In this document: positions 27,301 through 36,518 of the stretch, piece after piece
How the letters are laid out: each line of letters begins with the position of its first letter
How positions within the stretch are numbered: the stretch's first letter is position 1
DNA from: Ruminococcus sp.
GTDB lineage: Bacteria > Bacillota > Clostridia > Oscillospirales > Acutalibacteraceae
Direction: 5' to 3'
Length of the DNA stretch: 64,000 bases
Assembly (NCBI GenBank): GCA_017411385.1
Contig: JAFQQF010000016.1
Span: 1 to 64,000 of the forward strand
Made by a program: the position numbers and the translations under genes
The notes under the pieces: model-generated
The model's input: the letters and a program-made list of their open reading frames with translations, nothing else
Databases searched by the model: none
Told to the model about the DNA's origin: nothing

Positions 27301-30300
27301 AGAGCCTGTGTAAACGATAATGTCGCCCTTTGTTGCGTACTTTTCAATACCCCATACAACCTGCATATCATAACCGTCTGCTGCAAACTGCTGCTGAACA
27401 AGCTGTGCTGTATCGATAATATCCTGCTCAGGAGCAGTATCCTCGGATGCAGTAACAATGAATATCTTGCTGTCGTCTGTGATAGCGAAGTCGGATGTGT
27501 TAGCTGTGAAGCTGTCATAGAGCACGCCCATAGAGCTTGTGCTGTTACCTGTGATTGCAGGAGTTGTAGTATCGTCTGCAGCACCCTGTGCAGGCTCTGT
27601 AGCACCTGTCATCTGGTCAACAAGCTCGATAAAGCTTACGAAATCGGAGGAAGACAGGGTATTGCCGTTGCTGTCAAGAAGTGTATTGCCCAAATCCTCG
27701 CCATAGGATACATCGGGTACTTCAGACTCGTTAAGAGTGAGAAGCTCAAGTCCGTTGTACTTGAGTGAGGTGAAGGAAGCCATACCTGTGGGATCTGTAT
27801 CTGCCACTCTGAGAACCACCTGATATCTGTCAAGAGCTTCATCGTAGGGACACTCTGTATAAGGAATTGTGTAGTACTGCTCAGCAGAAGAAACAGAAGC
27901 TGCAAGAGTTCTCCATACAAGCTCTCCGCCTTCGCCAACTGCACCGTACTGAATCTCAGCATTGATCTTACCTGTGTTGGAGGAACCAATGAAGCTGCCG
28001 TAGTCAACAGCTCTGAATGCAATCTGCATAGTTGTGTTTTCTGCGCCTGTTTCCTTTACATAGAAAGCAACAGCAGATTTCTCTACATCGGTGGACTCAA
28101 TCATGTAAACCTCGTTGTTGGGACCTGCAATCAGGTAATCTGCAACGCTGGCTACAGTATTGTTAGTCCACTTTGTATTGTGGTCGTTGGGAAGAACATT
28201 GTTACGGTTTTCAATCCAGGTGTTTGTACCGCCTGATACTGAAAGTCCGTTTTTATCGTCATACTTGATAGCGAATGCCTTTCTGTTTTCGATAAGATCT
28301 CTTACTTCTGTATATGTTGCTCCGTTTTCGTTGTCGATGTATGCATCATGCACGCCGGAACCCTTGATAGACTTTTCGCCGTAAATTTCTACTTCGTTTA
28401 ACATTACCCAGTAAATTCCGGTGTTAAAGCCGAAGCACATACGAACATATCTGCCCTCAACTGCCTCGTTAAGCTTAAGGGTTGCCCAATAAGCACTTGT
28501 GGCATCGGGGTTAAGGTCGGAAGGACTGCCAACATAGTTGCTCCAGTTTGTTCCGTCTGAAGAAACATATACATCAACAAATGCAGCAGTACCAAAGTCT
28601 TTGCTACCAAGGTGTACCTTAAATTCGTCAAGGCTGTAAACATCTCCGAGGTCAATAGTAAGCTGACCGTAAGGTACATTGTCGGCTGTGTTTTCAACAT
28701 TAAGAGTTCTGTGATAACCAAACCAGCCTTCTCTGCCTGTTGCCCATGTAGGTGCATCAATAAAGTCAGCAGCTATGCCATCGGTGAGTTTTGCATCGTA
28801 ATAATAGTTATTAAGGGAGCCTGCAAGAGCAACTTCTGCGCCCGTATAAGTCTTATTAAGCGCAATGTTATGTCTTTCTACAACCTGAGCAGAATCGCTG
28901 ATGGGCTGATAGATACGAACACCATCAATACACAGGAAAGACTCTGCAACAGGAGGAGCCTGATTGAAGTCAGTCCAATTATCAAAGTCAAATACGGGAA
29001 CACCCTTGAGTACTACCTTGTAGGTGCCGTATTCAAGTCCGCTCATACGGACAATAGGAACAGAAACAATAGACTCTGAGCCGCCATCGCCGCCGTTATC
29101 AAACTCTGTGATAACAGGAAGCTTCTTGATGAAGTTGTTGTTTTCATCGTACAGCTCAACCATAAGTGTACCGCTGCCTGTAGCATGGGTATGACCGATA
29201 ATTTCAAAGCCAGTACCTGTAAAGCTGAAGGAAGCAAACTCGTTGTTGTCGTTTATATATACCTCTGTGAAGGAGCCGCCGGTGAGCTCATCGTTCTCAG
29301 AACCCTGATATGTCTTGTCGTTTCCATACTGCTGATTCTGGTCGATGCTCTGAGTAAGGCTTCCTGTGCCTGAGGTATAGTGGTTAATAATGTTAGAGGT
29401 GCTGTTTTTGTCAGCATAATTGATGCCTTCAAAAATATCCTCGTAGTAAACCACGGAAGCAGGAAGAACAGTAACCTTCTTCATCATCTGAACTTCCTTA
29501 CCGATGTCGATTGCTTTGCCTAATACTGTGGGGTCAATGTCCTTTTCGTGAACAGTAAGAGCCATCCAGAGGTTGTACTCTGTATCCATGAAATCCACAG
29601 GAGTAAAGCTGAAGCCTTCGTTCTCAGCGTCAATACCATAGGTAACAGTTGCCTTTGTAGTTGTAGCAGGAGGTGTTACCTTGCTGTTACCGGAAGCATG
29701 AACCACTGTTTCTACACTTTCGTTATAGTTGTCATTAATATTAATCTTTGTAATGTATGACTGAGCAAGTGTAATGTTATTTGTCTGCTGTCTGTCTTCT
29801 GACTCGGGATTATGACGGCCATTGATAATAACATGAGTTGTACCCTCGGGAGGCAGGAATGAAACTGTTCTGTCATCTGCAACAGTTACAGGCACGCCGG
29901 GCCACTGAGTAGACTCGCTTGTGTTCTCATTCCAGTAGTGAACACAAACATCAAACCACCAATCAGGAACATGTGCAAGAACTACTGTTTCGCCACCGCC
30001 CTCAATAATGAAGTTGTTGGTCCACTCTGCGCTCAGTGCAAGGTCCTTGGTCTTCTGATTCAGGTATGCCTCATCGCCAACCTTACCGTTATTGATAACA
30101 ACGTGAGTTGCATAAGGAGGAACTGCTGTGCTGTAAATACCTGTTCCCTCGTAATCTCTACCCTTTCTGCCGGGCCACTCCTGATCAATAGTGCCATCGT
30201 AGCCTTCCTTGAAGAAGTAGAAGTAAACATTATCCCAATCATCGGGCTTAGCTGCCTGAGCAGTTGCTGTGGATGAAAGCACCTCAACATTAATCCATGT

Positions 30301-33300
30301 TTCGAGACCTGCAGTAACTGAGAGGTTTTCTGTCTGTCTGAAAGTACCGTCACTGATGATTACGTTTTCAACATCAGCAGGAACCTCCAAGGAGTAAACT
30401 CCTGTCGTTTCATCCTTTGTCATCTGAATACCGGGCCAAACAACGCCTGTGTAGCTGCCGTTACTGTTCCAGTAATAGAGCCATGCCTCGTTCCAAAGCT
30501 CGGGCACGGTAGCGTGCATTGTAACCTTTTCCAAGGACTGAGTTGCAACCGCTGTATATCTCTCAGGGTCAGCAGTATCCTCAATAGGAGTATCATTTAC
30601 TAAAATCCAAGTTTCCTCACCTGCGGTAACAGTCAAGTCTTCTGTCTGCTTGCGGTATTCTGTTACTCCTTCTTTACCGTTGTTAACAATAACGTTAGTA
30701 ATATCGCCGGGGATTGTTAAGGTATAGTAGCCATCCTCATCCACAGCTTCAATCTTTGTACCGGGCCATTCCTCAACAGCATGTGAGAACATATCCCAGC
30801 AATAGATGTAAACATCGCCCCAGTCATCGGGAACGTCTGCGTGAATGATACCGTCCCTTGACTTGTATTCAATGGAAGGCAGCAGCTTGTCGCCGGACAT
30901 CTCAGAGCCGTCGCCGAAGTCAATCCAAACCTCTTCGCCGGGGTTAATTGTCAGGTCAACAGACTGTGCTTCGCCGTTGCTGATGATGATGTGGGGAACA
31001 TTTCCGGGGATAGAAAGGTTAAAGTTACCGTGAGAGGTCTTGTTCATCGGCTCGCCCGGCCAAGTGTTATTAGAGCCATCGTCATACCAGTAGTAAAGGT
31101 AGAGCTGCTCCCAAGTATAGGGAACCTGTGCATGAACAAGGGTTGTTCCCGAGTCGGTCAATGAATACATTCCCGAGAACTCATTGTAGGTGATCTCCTT
31201 ACCCTTCTCATCAATCTTCATATTAAATGTATAGAAGCCGTCTGCTTTGCCGTCCTTGCCGTTTACATAAATATTATTATGGTCGTCAAGCTCCATTGCG
31301 TCAAAGTCAATGCGGTTGTAATCGTTTGTACCGTCAGATACCTTCAGATACTCGCCGCCTGTTGAGCTGATACCCATAAGCTTTGCATCGGTACCGCTCA
31401 GCTTACCCAGAAGGTCGTCGTTTTTGAACAATTCGCCGTTAACATCAAGATTTTCTGTCTTAAGGCCGTAGTCAAGAACATAGGTTGCATCTTCAGTATC
31501 AGCTACTATGATAAGAACACGAACGATAGCGTACTGGCCCTCTTCCATAGTATCAACAACACCTGTTACAGTTTCGTTGAACACCTCGCTGTCCTTATAC
31601 ATCAGCACATAGAACTCATGAATACCCGTTGTATCGTAATTTGCTATAAAGCCATAATTACCTGCTGCATCATGACTGTCCTTTACAAAATCATACTTAG
31701 TGCCCTTAACGCCGTTCTTATCACAGAATGCCGTACGTATACACTCTGTAACAGGCTCACCCAGTTCCTCTGCCTTTTTGTTTACTGCTGTGAAGAAGTC
31801 GATATATTCATTGAGCAAGCTGTTTTCGTTACCTGCTTCCTTAGTAGCATCTGCAAAGATTGTCTTCTCAGGAACAAACAGCTCGTTGTCCTCCCACTGG
31901 TAGTAAGCAGGGATAGCTGTGATGTATACGCGGTGGCTGTCGTCGCTTCGCTTGGTTTCACAGCCGGGAGCATTGCGGTCTGCCTTGTTGGTTGCAGTAA
32001 CATAAACTGTGTTATTGAAGGAGCCAGACTCTACCTGATCGTGTGTCATTGTGTAGTAGATACCGCTGATTTCAAGGGTTGCATCTACCCAAAGACCGGA
32101 GCCTCTTCTTGTCTGCTCATCATCAACAGTTGTGTTGTCTGTTGCGTCTGACTCAAGAGTTTTGAGGAAGGCTTTAAGAGCTTCATTGTCAGCAAAGGTT
32201 ATATCATCAGTCACAACGTACTCGTACTTACCTGTGCCTGCTTCAACCTTGTTGTATGAATCGGTGGCAAAGTCGTAATCGTAGTTACCGCCTGTGCCTA
32301 CATCCTTGTAGCCCTTAACCACAGCTATAAGGTCCTGTGCCTCCAGCTTGCCAAGTCGGGCGTCTGTAACAATGTAGCCGTTAATATCATTATTATCGTC
32401 GCCGTCATTGTCTTTTGCTACATAAAGACCGTTTTCGGGAGAAAGTGAAACGCCGATATCAGCATCGTCAAAGGTAAAGTTATAAAGCTTTGTGTTACCG
32501 CCGTTGGTGGTTGTAAACTTATAAGCGATAGGAGTTGCACCGTCTACGATTCCGCCGTAGTCGATTTCCTTGCCGCCCTGATATGCCTGCTTCTGAACAC
32601 GCAGAGCAGGGTCGGTGATATGCATATTTGTGAGAATACGCATGTTTGCACCGTAGCCGTGACGCTCCATGTAGTAGAAGTCAAAGCTTGCAATCTCGCC
32701 GTCTTCAAGGTTCAGAGCGTTTGCACGTGCTACCTGAGTAGCTGAGTAGTTTGTGGGGTTATTAAGAACAGTTTTTGCCCACTCAACATAATCGTTAACG
32801 TTAAATCTACAGCTTGAAACAGAGTGGCCGCCGCCAAGGTCAAGAACAAGCTGACCGTTAATAAACAGGTAAACGTCGTCGTCACCTTCGAATTCGAAGT
32901 AGAGGTTTTCGTTTTCCTGATATACGAACTCACCGTTTGATACCAAGGTGTAGCCGTAGTTTCTGCCGTAGTATGTATCATTGTCAAGGGTAAAGCTACG
33001 CTTACCGTCTTCTGCAAAGTAGTAAGAGTCAGTCTGACCGGCATATACACCCTCCGCCTCAACTACAGGGAGGAAGGGAAATTTGGTTGTGACTGAAGCC
33101 TCATTTGCCGCATAATAGAAGTAGTCCTTCTCGTTAACAGTACCCAGAGAAATTGTACCTGTGCCGTTTGGCTGGTTGTAACCGCTGTACTCAACAGCAG
33201 ACTGAGTCCTGTCTTTGTACTGAGCCTGAGTGATTTTACCGCTGATAACATCTTCAATCTCTGCACCCTGAGAGAAGCCGCCGTCAAATACGTAAGCCTG

Positions 33301-35085
33301 CTCTCCGTTGTCAAGCTTAGCGCTGGAGAGTGTAAGGTAGGTAAAGTCGTCCTGAAGCTGGTTGTAGGAATCAGCTACAAATGTATTGTGAAGCAGATAG
33401 TAAGCCGCATCCATACATGTTTTGATGTTGTCGCTACAGCTAAGGAATGCACCCTTTAGCTTATCTGCCTTTGCAAGTGTATCTGCATAGGTACCCATTG
33501 TGGGGGTATTGCCCTTCCACTGACCTTTTGTAAAAGAGATGCCAAGGCAGTTTCTCAGACCCTGTGCAAGGTCATTGTCAACCTGAGTGCCATTTACCTC
33601 AGTATAACCGAACTGTGCTCTGTTCTTTACACCTGCAACATAGTTGTAGTTTGCATATCCTGAGGATGGGTCTGCTTTAGCATACTGAGGAATTACCAAA
33701 GTTTTGCTCAGCATATCGGCAATGTACTCTACGGTTTCCTGCTTATACTGGGGAGTACCGTCCTTACCAAGAGTGTTCTGCAGAAGACCTGCAGTCCACA
33801 CACCCTTTATACCCTCTGTAAGCAGATTGTATCCGCCAAAGTTTAGCTTTGACATGTCATATGTTTCGGTACCTGCATCCGAAGCGTAGCCTGTTGCATT
33901 AATGTAATAAATACCGTTTTCGCCCTGAACACTGCCTGAACCATTGAATCTGCCGTCTGAGTCCTTACCAGTTTTACGGTTATTATTACTTGCCGTTGCA
34001 TTAGTGGAGGTAGAAATCCAATAACCGATTCTGTGGGTGTAGTAGCCTGTAGACTCAAAGCCCTTACCGGTTGCAGTAGAGGGGCTACCGCCTGCGGTAG
34101 TATTGGTCCACTGAGCACCGTTAGAGGGATGCAGCATACCAAAGCCGGTGTTATTTGCACCGTTCCATCTTGTTCCCTGTATATATTCACCGGGCTCGTT
34201 GTTAAAGGTAAGACACTGCTGTGCATAGGTTTCAGCTGCAGTTTGTGAGCTGAAATAACCGACCTGAGAAATATCAAGGCGCCAACTGGTGTTATTTACG
34301 TTAACGGTAACATAAACTTCACCTATTTTTGTTGAATCACCTATACTAGAGTTTACTGTTTTAAGGTCAATAATCTTATATGTCCATTCTGATGAGTTTG
34401 GCAAAGAATAACTCTCTCTCCAGTAAGAGCTGTTATACAGCTGTGTACCAATCTGAAAAGCATCTGTACCTGAAATACCGCTGGAACGATAAACGATAAC
34501 CATATACCTTACAGTTGAACATGCAAGACCACCTGATACATCTTCCTCGTCGAAATGAGAAATCGGATAGTTACGACCAGAAGTACCAGAGTAAGTCTTA
34601 GTTAAGTAAAGACGGAGAAAACGGGGACACTGGTAGTTCACTGCTGCTACCGGAGTTCTTGAATATCTTGTTCCTATTCCATCTGCACCATATTGTGTAG
34701 TGTAAGAATAATCATTATATGCCTGGTCCGTAGTATAGTCTGTGCCATACGGTGCGTAAGGCATAGGCTGACCCAAAACATACTGACCGCCGTAAGTATC
34801 ATTAGATACAGAACCTTCAGATGATGTATAAAGGGTAGAACTCTGATTCTGAGCAAACTCAAAGAGCATGCCGTCTGCCAGATGGTCGTACACCTTGATA
34901 GGCCAGTTGATTGCATCGTCCTTGTTAAGGGTATCGTTGTCAATACCCGTGCCTACGTACTTATCCTCTGTAACGATGTCAAACTGATTTACCGCCGCCA
35001 GAGCACTCAGCGGAAACAGTGACGCAATCATTACAAATGCAAGTACAAAAGCCAGAACTCTGCTTGAAAATTTGAACTTTTTCAT
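24367..35085 (-). CDS. Giant secreted multidomain protein with GH20 hexosaminidase domain
   Basis: About 3572 residues. A signal peptide (FSSRVLAFVLAFVMIASLFPL...ALA) is followed by a large unassigned N-terminal region; a fibro-slime/PA14-like domain near 655-815 (GDDDVYLFINGQLVLDLGGGHS); five tandem CBM26-like starch-binding-type modules, roughly 1313-1390, 1412-1495, 1515-1598, 1607-1695 and 1699-1781, each with a WPG motif; a discoidin (F5/8C, CBM32) domain near 2075-2230; a GH20b domain near 2535-2645; a GH20 barrel from about 2650 with catalytic pair Asp2866-Glu2867 in GADEVG; and C-terminal InlB/Flg_new-type repeats from about 3135. GH20 enzymes release terminal GlcNAc/GalNAc or lacto-N-biose, so host or microbial glycans are likely substrates. 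No LPXTG motif, dockerin or C-terminal span is seen. The ATG of MKKFKFSS is preferred to an in-frame start ten codons upstream. Confidence 0.82.
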   Translation of the reverse strand: MKKFKFSSRVLAFVLAFVMIASLFPLSALAAVNQFDIVTEDKYVGTGIDNDTLNKDDAINWPIKVYDHLADGMLFEFAQNQSSTLYTSSEGSVSNDTYGGQYVLGQPMPYAPYGTDYTTDQAYNDYSYTTQYGADGIGTRYSRTPVAAVNYQCPRFLRLYLTKTYSGTSGRNYPISHFDEEDVSGGLACSTVRYMVIVYRSSGISGTDAFQIGTQLYNSSYWRESYSLPNSSEWTYKIIDLKTVNSSIGDSTKIGEVYVTVNVNNTSWRLDISQVGYFSSQTAAETYAQQCLTFNNEPGEYIQGTRWNGANNTGFGMLHPSNGAQWTNTTAGGSPSTATGKGFESTGYYTHRIGYWISTSTNATASNNNRKTGKDSDGRFNGSGSVQGENGIYYINATGYASDAGTETYDMSKLNFGGYNLLTEGIKGVWTAGLLQNTLGKDGTPQYKQETVEYIADMLSKTLVIPQYAKADPSSGYANYNYVAGVKNRAQFGYTEVNGTQVDNDLAQGLRNCLGISFTKGQWKGNTPTMGTYADTLAKADKLKGAFLSCSDNIKTCMDAAYYLLHNTFVADSYNQLQDDFTYLTLSSAKLDNGEQAYVFDGGFSQGAEIEDVISGKITQAQYKDRTQSAVEYSGYNQPNGTGTISLGTVNEKDYFYYAANEASVTTKFPFLPVVEAEGVYAGQTDSYYFAEDGKRSFTLDNDTYYGRNYGYTLVSNGEFVYQENENLYFEFEGDDDVYLFINGQLVLDLGGGHSVSSCRFNVNDYVEWAKTVLNNPTNYSATQVARANALNLEDGEIASFDFYYMERHGYGANMRILTNMHITDPALRVQKQAYQGGKEIDYGGIVDGATPIAYKFTTTNGGNTKLYNFTFDDADIGVSLSPENGLYVAKDNDGDDNNDINGYIVTDARLGKLEAQDLIAVVKGYKDVGTGGNYDYDFATDSYNKVEAGTGKYEYVVTDDITFADNEALKAFLKTLESDATDNTTVDDEQTRRGSGLWVDATLEISGIYYTMTHDQVESGSFNNTVYVTATNKADRNAPGCETKRSDDSHRVYITAIPAYYQWEDNELFVPEKTIFADATKEAGNENSLLNEYIDFFTAVNKKAEELGEPVTECIRTAFCDKNGVKGTKYDFVKDSHDAAGNYGFIANYDTTGIHEFYVLMYKDSEVFNETVTGVVDTMEEGQYAIVRVLIIVADTEDATYVLDYGLKTENLDVNGELFKNDDLLGKLSGTDAKLMGISSTGGEYLKVSDGTNDYNRIDFDAMELDDHNNIYVNGKDGKADGFYTFNMKIDEKGKEITYNEFSGMYSLTDSGTTLVHAQVPYTWEQLYLYYWYDDGSNNTWPGEPMNKTSHGNFNLSIPGNVPHIIISNGEAQSVDLTINPGEEVWIDFGDGSEMSGDKLLPSIEYKSRDGIIHADVPDDWGDVYIYCWDMFSHAVEEWPGTKIEAVDEDGYYTLTIPGDITNVIVNNGKEGVTEYRKQTEDLTVTAGEETWILVNDTPIEDTADPERYTAVATQSLEKVTMHATVPELWNEAWLYYWNSNGSYTGVVWPGIQMTKDETTGVYSLEVPADVENVIISDGTFRQTENLSVTAGLETWINVEVLSSTATAQAAKPDDWDNVYFYFFKEGYDGTIDQEWPGRKGRDYEGTGIYSTAVPPYATHVVINNGKVGDEAYLNQKTKDLALSAEWTNNFIIEGGGETVVLAHVPDWWFDVCVHYWNENTSESTQWPGVPVTVADDRTVSFLPPEGTTHVIINGRHNPESEDRQQTNNITLAQSYITKININDNYNESVETVVHASGNSKVTPPATTTKATVTYGIDAENEGFSFTPVDFMDTEYNLWMALTVHEKDIDPTVLGKAIDIGKEVQMMKKVTVLPASVVYYEDIFEGINYADKNSTSNIINHYTSGTGSLTQSIDQNQQYGNDKTYQGSENDELTGGSFTEVYINDNNEFASFSFTGTGFEIIGHTHATGSGTLMVELYDENNNFIKKLPVITEFDNGGDGGSESIVSVPIVRMSGLEYGTYKVVLKGVPVFDFDNWTDFNQAPPVAESFLCIDGVRIYQPISDSAQVVERHNIALNKTYTGAEVALAGSLNNYYYDAKLTDGIAADFIDAPTWATGREGWFGYHRTLNVENTADNVPYGQLTIDLGDVYSLDEFKVHLGSKDFGTAAFVDVYVSSDGTNWSNYVGSPSDLNPDATSAYWATLKLNEAVEGRYVRMCFGFNTGIYWVMLNEVEIYGEKSIKGSGVHDAYIDNENGATYTEVRDLIENRKAFAIKYDDKNGLSVSGGTNTWIENRNNVLPNDHNTKWTNNTVASVADYLIAGPNNEVYMIESTDVEKSAVAFYVKETGAENTTMQIAFRAVDYGSFIGSSNTGKINAEIQYGAVGEGGELVWRTLAASVSSAEQYYTIPYTECPYDEALDRYQVVLRVADTDPTGMASFTSLKYNGLELLTLNESEVPDVSYGEDLGNTLLDSNGNTLSSSDFVSFIELVDQMTGATEPAQGAADDTTTPAITGNSTSSMGVLYDSFTANTSDFAITDDSKIFIVTASEDTAPEQDIIDTAQLVQQQFAADGYDMQVVWGIEKYATKGDIIVYTGSAYSSNGDEGYTLTVTDRAKIECVDERGLLYGLNTLQKHFRAANKNAIKGFTLKDEPDTIERTLHLDVARKYLTVEAIKNYIAEISWMGYNAIELHMAEDGGFRMDFWGDKALAEVPGMTGNDFSWVCGSNPAPWVFTKFQDSNGKVNDKGKYLTTEEVIEICETAKEYNIEIIPSFDTPAHVGYMTELYYNTVKANSNSPIRNFTYKGTNYTLPTQINYREYTGSTDTRYDFSVLDLSNTAVKNFAYAMYNDIAAFFKYYSGSDDFNIGADEVGLKSTDRWNYNTHFVNYVNDVNNVLKSYGYKTRMYNDFLYNTNYSSITTGISNDIGVVYWLPTTSSRNYLRTASFYANQGRQVYSGVNFWTYYVLRIAPYNSTNTGTHLDARDPSNRQWEFYRNQEDHIYNEWNASQFGAYTDTNLGAANNYSGDKLAGAYFMIWNDFAGLNTEVEVWNGCYDEYGKTNSSESSYSGYGYYYSMIERMWSSGIKQWNADINSTLTFANFEPLRDEMGFFPGYVATPSTQAYANGMNLPEKQEVEGQYRTYYDVKFVNYDGTVLQTVSVKEGNSATYTGATPEKPVDVWYTYTFNGWDKELENITGNMTVIAQYEKSATIAGQIGYLELKSAGGSNIQMSVDNGTSKPVGLYYVNSSMDFGKFVTVKAVTNNDYEFIGWVNAKTGEIVSINPTYSFYTSGNDVLVAMYAADHNEGKSLVTFRNDKTNQIIDMQYYNMDNLGELVFPAVVDYPGYEHVGWDRTDAQILEALQKGENITITTKWAAKTVYFKVTVNGGSVTNFVSGGVDDMYRAYKATTVTADKAPSGKKFAYWQDEKGRIVSYSEAYKFYPHKNTELTAVFVGTNEAVNGSVISTVDIDTTTLGDANTAFFSWDTSSVGYEIVNTGVLLVEKQHYFETTFGVGTIDPNVYQFVPAMNHSNSKTGSYSVTIPSVSEGDTWVAKSFVQYRDAQGVIRVVYSDLIEATK

Positions 35086-35191
35086 AATGGATATTACTCC
35101 TTTCTTGCTTGGCAACTCATTGCCGTGTGAAAATCTATGTAAATATTATATATAATAACGTATATATAATAAATTATCTTTGAGCACTCTT

Positions 35192-35265
35192 TGGCTCCCT
35201 CCCCGAGGGAGCTGTCAGCCGTAAGGATGACTGAGGGAGCACCTTAGCCTCTCTAAGGGAGCTGT
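35192..35265. repeat. REP-like palindromic repeat upstream of the giant gene
   Basis: A dense set of short palindromes: GGCTCCCTC/GAGGGAGC, TCAGCC...GACTGA, and CTTAGCC/CTAAGG. The arrangement resembles the CTCCCTC-GAGGGAG-TGTCAG palindromic repeats I associate with Oscillospiraceae genomes, and it shares the TTAGCCTC core with the element at 16023-16186. The remaining bases between this repeat and the giant gene are AT-rich, with no promoter I trust. Confidence 0.55.
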
Positions 35266-35979
35266 TTACTCTTCCTGAAAACTAAATCGGACAATCTGTG
35301 AATTCTCGCCAAAATGAGCCGACTCTTTCTGTACCGTCTGCCCGGGACTGAGTGTGCCGAAGTTAAGCATATATGTTATGCCGCCCAGATAGTTTCCGTC
35401 TGAATTTACATTCTTATAGTATATACAAACGTTTTTGAGGGTGTTTCCCGTTTTACTCTTTACAGTAACGGTGTTGCCCTCTGTTTCTACGGCTATGTCT
35501 GTTGTAGAGGTTACTGCATCCTTTTTGAAAACGCTCTCACAATCAAGGAATTCAAAGGAATGAGTTCCGTCAAGCTGAAGCTTGTCTTTTTCAAGCACCC
35601 ATGCCTTTTTTCCCACCGGCAAACCTGTAACATTGAAGGTTGCAATCTTGCCGCCTACATAGTAGGTAATGGTTGCATAGTCCAAAAACTGCTGCGATCG
35701 GTTTTCCACCAATATGGCGGCAACGTTTTCTACGTCTTCGCTTTTGCCGTCCTCTACAAAGGGACCTGTGTAGGTGGTAATCTCCAAGCAGTAAAGTTCT
35801 GCCGAAGTGGGTTTGTACTCTGTAACAGGTTCTCCGAAATAGCCCTGTGTGCTTTCAGTACCACCGCCGTCACAGCCAACAAGCATAAAGCAAAGAGTAA
35901 GCACAACAAGCAGCAGGCTCAGTAACCTTTTACCCTTAAGCAGTCTGTTTAGAAATATTATTCTGTTTTGGGTTTGCAT
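35266..35979 (-). CDS. Lipoprotein of unknown function
   Basis: A 237-residue protein with a basic N-terminus, hydrophobic core (LLSLLLVVLTLCFMLVGC) and lipobox LVGC, so it is predicted to be anchored to the outer face of the membrane. The mature part looks like two beta-sandwich-type segments (ENVAAILVENRSQQFLDYAT; VKSKTGNTLKNVCIYYKNV), reminiscent of FxLYD-like folds, but I do not recognise a family. Start: ATG at 35977-35979 behind GGAGGTGAC; the frame upstream adds only nine residues. It lies upstream of the giant GH20 gene with a repeat between, so it may be independent. Confidence 0.65.
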   Translation of the reverse strand: MQTQNRIIFLNRLLKGKRLLSLLLVVLTLCFMLVGCDGGGTESTQGYFGEPVTEYKPTSAELYCLEITTYTGPFVEDGKSEDVENVAAILVENRSQQFLDYATITYYVGGKIATFNVTGLPVGKKAWVLEKDKLQLDGTHSFEFLDCESVFKKDAVTSTTDIAVETEGNTVTVKSKTGNTLKNVCIYYKNVNSDGNYLGGITYMLNFGTLSPGQTVQKESAHFGENSQIVRFSFQEE

Positions 35980-36102
35980 ACTGTCACCTCCGACAGATAT
36001 AGGCACCTATCCTATTATAATACATAATAAATTATAACACCCACCCCTAACATAGTCAATAATTTTTAGTCAAAATTTTCTTATTTTTTATGCAAAAAAG
36101 GC

Positions 36103-36131
36103 TTGCAATTTACAATATCAGTCGCTATAAT
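36103..36131 (+). promoter_or_regulatory. Promoter of the RiPP-like cassette
   Basis: -35 TTGCAA (36103-36108), 17-base spacer, perfect -10 TATAAT (36126-36131). It leaves a leader of about 57 bases before the PqqD-like gene. Confidence 0.75.
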
Positions 36132-36194
36132 AAATGTGAGTATATGTCGTGGTATGGGTAAAGTGCCCCCATTTGACATTTTAGGAGGCAAAAA

Positions 36195-36461
36195 ATGCAC
36201 ATACCCTCTGGCTTTATCATCCGTCAGGTTGCAAATGAAACCGTTGCCATTCCTACAGGGGAAGCCGCAAAAGGGCTTTCTGGTCTGGTAGCTTTAGGCG
36301 GCAGCGGCGAATTCCTCTTTGAGCTTCTCAAAGAAGAACAAACCGTTGAAAGCCTTGTGCACGCACTTTTGCAAAACTACAACGTTTCTCCTGCTACTGC
36401 AGAGGCAGACGTAAAAGAGTTTCTTCAGATTCTCCGTGAAAACGGAATTCTTATAGAATAA
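36195..36461 (+). CDS. PqqD-like peptide-recognition protein (RRE)
   Basis: An 88-residue stand-alone PqqD-family protein. The order HIPSGFIIRQVANETVAIPTG, LNETG-like GEFLFELLKEEQTVESLVHALLQNY and VKEFLQILRENGILIE matches the winged-helix RRE fold that binds leader peptides and presents them to radical SAM enzymes. The ATG follows TTAGGAGG. It opens the cassette and is 57 bases from the candidate precursor gene. Family assignment is good; the partner peptide is inferred from position. Confidence 0.82.
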   Translation: MHIPSGFIIRQVANETVAIPTGEAAKGLSGLVALGGSGEFLFELLKEEQTVESLVHALLQNYNVSPATAEADVKEFLQILRENGILIE

Positions 36462-36518
36462 ATGAGTGGATTTTTTAACGGGGATGTTTTGTGTCCTCGA
36501 AAGGTAGGTTGATATAAT

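Noticed and set aside
26758-27768. 336-codon plus-strand frame opposite the GH20 domain
   Set aside because: Antisense to conserved GH20 coding sequence, with no family similarity or promoter.
24367-35085. Dockerin or sortase anchor in the giant GH20 protein
   Set aside because: The C-terminus was read for LPXTG, a membrane span and calcium-loop dockerin repeats; none is present.
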